From Bacillota bacterium (GTDB lineage: Bacteria; Bacillota; Clostridia; Peptostreptococcales; Anaerovoracaceae), in NCBI GenBank assembly GCA_016284485.1, contig JAEEOX010000157.1, positions 1 to 10,358 on the forward strand: a stretch of 10,358 nt of DNA, read 5' to 3'. Below the pieces are notes generated by a model. It was given only the letters and a program-made list of their open reading frames with translations, had not been told where the DNA came from and did not search any database. The position numbers and the translations under genes were made by a program. The first letter of the stretch is position 1; the number at the start of each line of letters is the position of its first letter. Below, one piece after another: positions 6,594-10,358 of this stretch.

Positions 6594-8183
6594 ACGCTTC
6601 ATCTTCGGGTCGAAGGCGTCTCTCAGACCGTCACCGACGATGTTGAATGCCAGTACGGTGAGCAGAAGCAGAACGCCTGCGGGGATCCAAATGAACCAGT
6701 AGTTAGTAAGCACGAAGGTATCGTTAACGTCATTGATGATGTTACCCCAGGAAGCGAAGGGGAATCTTACTCCCAGTCCCAGGAACGAAAGTGTTGCCTC
6801 CGTGATGATCGTGCCGCCCAGACCCATTGTCATGATAACGATGAGCTGAGGCATTACGTTCGGAATAAGATGCTTGAATATCCTTCTGGAGGGAGCGATA
6901 CCCGTAGCTTCTGTAGCGGTCATGAATTCCTGCTCACGGAGTGAGAGGATCTGGCCTCTTACAAGTCTTGCTACGCCTGCCCAGCCCAGGAAACCAAGGA
7001 TGAGCATCAGGTATATCATTCGCGTCAGCGACGGAACGTTAGCAGCGTCCATTGCAGCTCCCACGATGATGATGAACGGCATGCTGGGGATACAGAAGAA
7101 GATGTCGACCAACCTCATGATGAGGGCATCGACCCATCCTCCGAAGTAACCTGCGATACCACCCATTACGACTCCAAGGAAGCTCTCGATGAGAACTACG
7201 ATGAAGCCGATCATCAGGGAGATACGTCCTCCGTACATAAGACGGGTAAGCATGTCCATTCCGTTTCTGTCTGTTCCGAGCCAGTGTTCCTTGGACGGTG
7301 AAGAATATGTATCGAATATCCTCGTTGCGGTCTCCTGCTGGACGTCCCAGAGTTTGGCTGCAGCGTCGTACTTAAGGATGTACTCTGCTTCATTGCCGTT
7401 ATCATCCGTGAACTGGAATGACTTCTGTCCGGACTCGGCAGCATCGATCAGCTCGTTCTTGAACTCTCTTGAGAACACTACGTCTCCCATGATGGCCTTT
7501 ACGATGTACTCACTTATGTAAGCCACTTCTTCGCCATTGCCATAGACGACTCCGTCCTCGTCCATCGTATATGTCTTTCCGTCTGATGTAAACTCGCTTT
7601 CACCGGCAGCATGTGCCATAAGTGCATCCAGAGTGAACTGGAAGCCAAGGTTTCCTCCTGCGGAAGATGTCACAAGTTCCTTGCATCCCAGACCGACGAT
7701 GTTACCCTGATTCTTTACGATGAAGAAATAGTTGTCCGTAACGACTTCGATCTCGTAGTCATTGCCACGGTATGAGAAGCTGTCCTTTCCCTGAGAGACA
7801 GCCAGGAATGCCTGCGCCTGCACTGAACTTGAGAACAGTGTGCTGTCAGCAGCAGAGTATCTGAAGTCCTCGTTGTGCATGATGGCGGCGTAGTCCTTGA
7901 CCTGAGTGTCCATTCTGTAGAACTTCTGGTCCTCGCCATAGGGAGACAGGACTCCTCCTATGAAGGAGAATACGAACATGAATATGAGTATCGCCATTCC
8001 GGTAACGGCCAGACGGTTTCTGAAGAATCTCTTGGCTACCAGCTGTCCCGGTGAGAGCACCTTGACACGTCTGTCGTCGTTCAGAGAGTAGTCTTCATTG
8101 TCCTTGTTTACCTCGAATACGAGGGTTTCTTCTTTTTCAAGTGCTTCGTTAAGGGAAGCGTTGTTTTTCTTTTCTTCGCTCAT
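6591..8183 (-). CDS. oppC: Oligopeptide ABC importer permease OppC with a large extracytoplasmic insertion
   Basis: This is one of the two channel subunits of the peptide importer. It has 530 residues, whereas OppC proteins are usually about 300-345. An acidic cytoplasmic N-terminus (1-45) leads to span 1 (about 59-80). The permease core then resumes at about 299 with HWLGTDRNGMDMLTRL, the family hallmark before span 2. Further spans lie at about 322-346, 352-378, 386-405, 445-463 and 495-517. The cytoplasmic coupling (EAA) loop is at about 421-445 (TATEATG ... HLIPNVMP). The extra ~200 residues (86-285) sit between spans 1 and 2, thus outside the membrane, and appear to hold three ~60-residue repeats. 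The ATG at 8183 follows a G-rich SD (GAGGGGGG). The frame is open and codon use continuous through the insertion, so this is not a frameshift or fusion artefact. It starts 13 bases after the oppB stop. Confidence 0.95.
   Translation of the reverse strand: MSEEKKNNASLNEALEKEETLVFEVNKDNEDYSLNDDRRVKVLSPGQLVAKRFFRNRLAVTGMAILIFMFVFSFIGGVLSPYGEDQKFYRMDTQVKDYAAIMHNEDFRYSAADSTLFSSSVQAQAFLAVSQGKDSFSYRGNDYEIEVVTDNYFFIVKNQGNIVGLGCKELVTSSAGGNLGFQFTLDALMAHAAGESEFTSDGKTYTMDEDGVVYGNGEEVAYISEYIVKAIMGDVVFSREFKNELIDAAESGQKSFQFTDDNGNEAEYILKYDAAAKLWDVQQETATRIFDTYSSPSKEHWLGTDRNGMDMLTRLMYGGRISLMIGFIVVLIESFLGVVMGGIAGYFGGWVDALIMRLVDIFFCIPSMPFIIIVGAAMDAANVPSLTRMIYLMLILGFLGWAGVARLVRGQILSLREQEFMTATEATGIAPSRRIFKHLIPNVMPQLIVIMTMGLGGTIITEATLSFLGLGVRFPFASWGNIINDVNDTFVLTNYWFIWIPAGVLLLLTVLAFNIVGDGLRDAFDPKMKR
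7335..7820 (-). repeat. Three degenerate ~60-residue protein repeats inside OppC (residues 122-283)
   Basis: The OppC insertion shows a recurring pattern: hydrophobic helix, then G-x3-F, then G-x2-Y or a looser version, followed by beta-like residues. The anchors are Gly132/Phe136/Gly140/Tyr143, Gly194/Phe198/Gly202/Tyr205 and Gly252/Phe256/Gly263/Tyr268. The spacing between units is 62 and 58 residues. Helices ending in these glycines are similar (FLAVSQG, LMAHAAG, LIDAAESG). The third unit has about five extra residues. The similarity is weak and was aligned by eye at protein level; no DNA repeat is evident. The unit belongs to no domain I can name. Confidence 0.5.
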
Positions 8184-8196
8184 AATGCCCCCCTCT

Positions 8197-9183
8197 CTAA
8201 GCTACCCTTACTCTCGGGTCAACAACGGCATACAAAACGTCCGCCAACAAGTTTCCTATAAGCGTCAGTATCGCCAGGAATAGCATGTAGAACATGGAGA
8301 ACGGTATGTCGCCCGATACCATCGACTGATATGATGCAAAACCTATTCCGGGTATTGCAAACAGAGTCTCTGTGATGAGTGCTCCACCGAATAATCCGGG
8401 AAGCGATTCGCCGATGATTGTAACAATTGGGATCAAAGTGTTTCTGAAAGCATGGTAATAGATTACCTTGTGCTCTGAAAGTCCCTTTGCCCTGGCTGTT
8501 CTTATGTAATCTGCACTGAGCACTTCCAGCATGTTCGTCCTCGTGTAACGCATCAGAGAACCCATGCTGATTACCACCAGCACTGTTATTGGCAAGACCA
8601 GATGGTAAGCTTTATCCATGAACTGCCCGAAGGGCGAAAGTTGCCTGAAATTCTTGCCTACCAAACCGTAAAGATCGAACCACCCTAATCTTACTGAGAA
8701 CACAAGCTTCAACAGCGATGCGAAGAAGAATGTCGGCAGTGATATGCCAGCCAAAGCTATTATTGATATTACGTAGTCTGTAACAGAATACTGTTTTGTG
8801 GCTGCGATAATTCCCAGCGGGATGGCGATGATGATTTCGAGTGCGAATGAGATGACTCCCATGATGAATGAAAGCCAAACCGTGTCATTGAACTTTTCAA
8901 TTACGGGCACGGTCCATTTCCAGCTGTCGCCGAAGTCTCCTCTTAAGATCTGGCTGAGCCACTGGAAAAATCCCTCAATGATACTGCCGTCCATGTTATA
9001 CATGGCTGACAACTGTTCCATCCACTCTTCATAGCTCTTTGAGTTGGGCTGCATCGATTTCTGACGAGCCATTGCCTCAACGTATGAAGTCGGGAGACAA
9101 CGCATCAAAGCGTAGATGACGAACGCAACAAAAAACAGGATAACTACAGATATCAACAATCTCCTGATTATATATTTACGCAC
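8197..9183 (-). CDS. oppB: Oligopeptide ABC importer permease OppB
   Basis: This is the partner channel subunit of OppC, 328 residues, a normal family length. Seen: N-terminal MRKYIIRRLL and span 1 (about 9-28), then an extracytoplasmic segment (30-98) with the family motif RGDFGDSW (81-88). Five more spans follow (about 103-126, 135-162, 194-212, 254-273, 296-320). The cytoplasmic EAA loop is DYIRTARAKGLSEHKVIYYH (225-244) followed by RNTLIP. The signature GGALITETLFAIPGIG lies at 266-281 and the C-terminus reads DPRVRVA. The start is GTG at 9183, with TAGGAG about eight bases upstream; no nearby in-frame ATG competes. Codon use looks less biased than in oppA or oppC (several TTG Leu, ATA Ile). 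A hairpin between oppA and this gene probably lowers its transcription relative to oppA. Confidence 0.95.
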   Translation of the reverse strand: MRKYIIRRLLISVVILFFVAFVIYALMRCLPTSYVEAMARQKSMQPNSKSYEEWMEQLSAMYNMDGSIIEGFFQWLSQILRGDFGDSWKWTVPVIEKFNDTVWLSFIMGVISFALEIIIAIPLGIIAATKQYSVTDYVISIIALAGISLPTFFFASLLKLVFSVRLGWFDLYGLVGKNFRQLSPFGQFMDKAYHLVLPITVLVVISMGSLMRYTRTNMLEVLSADYIRTARAKGLSEHKVIYYHAFRNTLIPIVTIIGESLPGLFGGALITETLFAIPGIGFASYQSMVSGDIPFSMFYMLFLAILTLIGNLLADVLYAVVDPRVRVA

Positions 9184-9211
9184 GGCTTTATCTCCTACAT
9201 TAACATTTTTG

Positions 9212-9240
9212 AAAAGGCAGACGGGATAGACCCGTCTGCC
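9212..9240 (-). terminator. Hairpin with short U tract between oppA and oppB
   Basis: A perfect 10-bp stem (GGCAGACGGG with CCCGTCTGCC, 9216-9225 and 9231-9240) closes a five-base loop. On the minus strand it is followed by TTTTC. It lies in the 103-base gap 46 bases after the oppA stop and 33 bases before the oppB start. The short U tract suggests partial termination and/or protection of the oppA mRNA 3' end, a usual arrangement after binding-protein genes. Confidence 0.8.
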
Positions 9241-9286
9241 CCCTGTTTAAAAATTATGTGTTATCCGTTACACCAACCGGCTGCGA

Positions 9287-10358
9287 TTACTCGTTAGCTG
9301 TAAGCTGGATGTTCTGGATCTCGTTGAGCCATCCGTAGAATGTTGTGATGTCAGGAGTTACAGTGTCGATATCAACTCTCTCTGTGGAGAAGATGATAGC
9401 GTTCTGTCTCTGATATACGGGAACTTCTACTGCCCAGTCAACGATGGTGTCAAGGCAAGCCTTGTAGACAGACTTTCTGTAGGCCTGGTCAAGGTTGGAT
9501 CTTGCGTCCATGATGAGCTGGTCGAGTTCGGGATCAGCGATGTCATACATGTAGTTGGAGCCGCCGGCATCCTTTCCGGATTCGATTCCGGAATAGTAGA
9601 TCTGATACATGTCGGGATCCTGTGTAGCACCCCAAGCAGCGCACCACATCGGAACCTGATCAGCTTCAATACCTGACCAGAGGTCTGAAGAGTTAGCAAG
9701 GTCCTTAACGATGAGGTTGATGCCGATTGTCTTGAGAGCATCGGAAGCGTCTGAAAGCATCATGAATGAAGGATGGTCACCTGTGCCGTCAGCCGGGATC
9801 CATACTTCGTATTCCATCTTAGCACCCTTGGGAGCAGCTGTAACTTTGCCGTCAGCAACTGTGTAGCCTGCAGCCTCGAAATAACCGAGAGCAGCCTTCA
9901 AAGCAGCTTCTGTCTTAGCGTCAGCGTCCATATCGGATGTGTAGATGTCGTTGCCGTTTACATCCTTTGAGAAGGCAATAGCATAGTCAGCGTCTGTCTT
10001 TTGAGGAGCAGCCCATGATGTGTTTGAAATAGGATAGTTGATAACTGATGCAGCCTCACCATAGTAAGAATCAATTACAACGTCACGGTAAACTGAAATA
10101 ACTGTTGCGATAGCCTTTCTGAGGTTCTTTGAAGCCTCGCTGCCGTTATCGCCGCCTACACAAACGTTCTGAGAGTTCATACCGATATAACCATATCCTC
10201 TGTAGTCTGTAAGAACTGTTGTAAGCTTGTCTCCTGAGATCTCGCCGTTTGAGTTCTCGCCTGCGATCTGCTCAAGAGCTGACTTAGAAGCTGAAGGATC
10301 AGAAATATCAACTGTTCCCTGAACTACACCGGACTCCTTATCAGCGTTTGATGTAACC
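9287..10358 (-). CDS. oppA: Oligopeptide-binding protein OppA (family 5 solute-binding protein), partial
   Basis: This is the C-terminal 356 residues of an extracellular peptide-binding protein. The frame stays open to the window edge, so the start, lipoprotein signal and first lobe lie outside. Met at 10180 is internal, because the residues before it (including GYGYIGMN) are typical family sequence. Numbered from the visible edge: GYGYIGMNSQN (54-64) and a following NLRKAIA (78-84), the usual hinge region; WGATQDPDMYQ (242-252), the family W-x(4)-DP motif; and a C-terminus ending LTANE. Proteins of this class are normally about 520-620 residues, so roughly a third or more is missing. It would sit anchored outside the membrane and deliver peptides to OppB/OppC. 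Codons are biased to GCT, GTT and TCT types, as in highly expressed genes. Peptide rather than another solute is inferred from the opp genes beside it. Confidence 0.93.
   Translation of the reverse strand, partial: VTSNADKESGVVQGTVDISDPSASKSALEQIAGENSNGEISGDKLTTVLTDYRGYGYIGMNSQNVCVGGDNGSEASKNLRKAIATVISVYRDVVIDSYYGEAASVINYPISNTSWAAPQKTDADYAIAFSKDVNGNDIYTSDMDADAKTEAALKAALGYFEAAGYTVADGKVTAAPKGAKMEYEVWIPADGTGDHPSFMMLSDASDALKTIGINLIVKDLANSSDLWSGIEADQVPMWCAAWGATQDPDMYQIYYSGIESGKDAGGSNYMYDIADPELDQLIMDARSNLDQAYRKSVYKACLDTIVDWAVEVPVYQRQNAIIFSTERVDIDTVTPDITTFYGWLNEIQNIQLTANE

Noticed and set aside
9241..9286. Possible separate promoter for oppB (CATAAT box) in the oppA-oppB gap
   Set aside because: No acceptable -35 hexamer at 16-18 bases and no extended TG; the nearest TTGGTG is only 12 bases away.
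10178..10180. Met codon as the start of oppA
   Set aside because: The frame is open upstream to the window edge and encodes typical binding-protein sequence there, so this Met is internal.

Overview
The window looks like a chromosomal segment of a Gram-positive, low-to-mid GC bacterium, most likely a Clostridia member (Lachnospiraceae/Oscillospiraceae-like). This is inferred from strong purine-rich Shine-Dalgarno sites (AAGGAGGT, TAAGGAGGG), TTG and GTG starts beside ATG, U-tailed hairpin terminators, tightly packed operons and the protein families present. No rRNA, tRNA, IS element, integrase or CRISPR array is visible. Every gene lies on the minus strand, so transcription runs from high to low coordinates. 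No stretch above 300 bases lacks a gene; the longest gap is 152 bases (3841-3992).

Region 1 (10358 down to about 3935) is an oligopeptide ABC importer operon in the order oppA (5' end outside the window), oppB, oppC, oppD, oppF, then a small unrecognised single-span membrane protein. A GC-rich hairpin lies between oppA and oppB. It probably sets a high ratio of binding protein to transporter. From oppB onward the genes are 12-13 bp apart or overlap, which suggests translational coupling. A strong intrinsic terminator closes the operon at 3935-3978. The assembled machine would be: OppA captures peptides outside the cell, OppB/OppC form the channel, and OppD/OppF hydrolyse ATP. Both ATPases carry the C-terminal cysteine cluster of this family.

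Region 2 (about 3887 down to 1) is a two-gene operon for a heterodimeric ABC exporter of the multidrug/lipid type. The first subunit has a degenerate ATP site (Asp for the Walker B Glu, Gln for the H-loop His). The second keeps the catalytic Glu and His but has an altered signature (LSQGQ). Its promoter is an extended -10 box (TGGTATAAT) lying inside a perfect 9-bp inverted repeat, a likely operator. Two hairpin terminators in tandem end the operon.

The least ordinary items are a ~200-residue extracytoplasmic insertion in OppC that appears to consist of three ~60-residue repeats, the small tail-anchored protein coupled to oppF, the palindromic operator over the exporter promoter, and a charged ~53-residue N-terminal extension on OppD. 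I see no wholly new multi-gene system; the novelty is in add-ons to known transporters.
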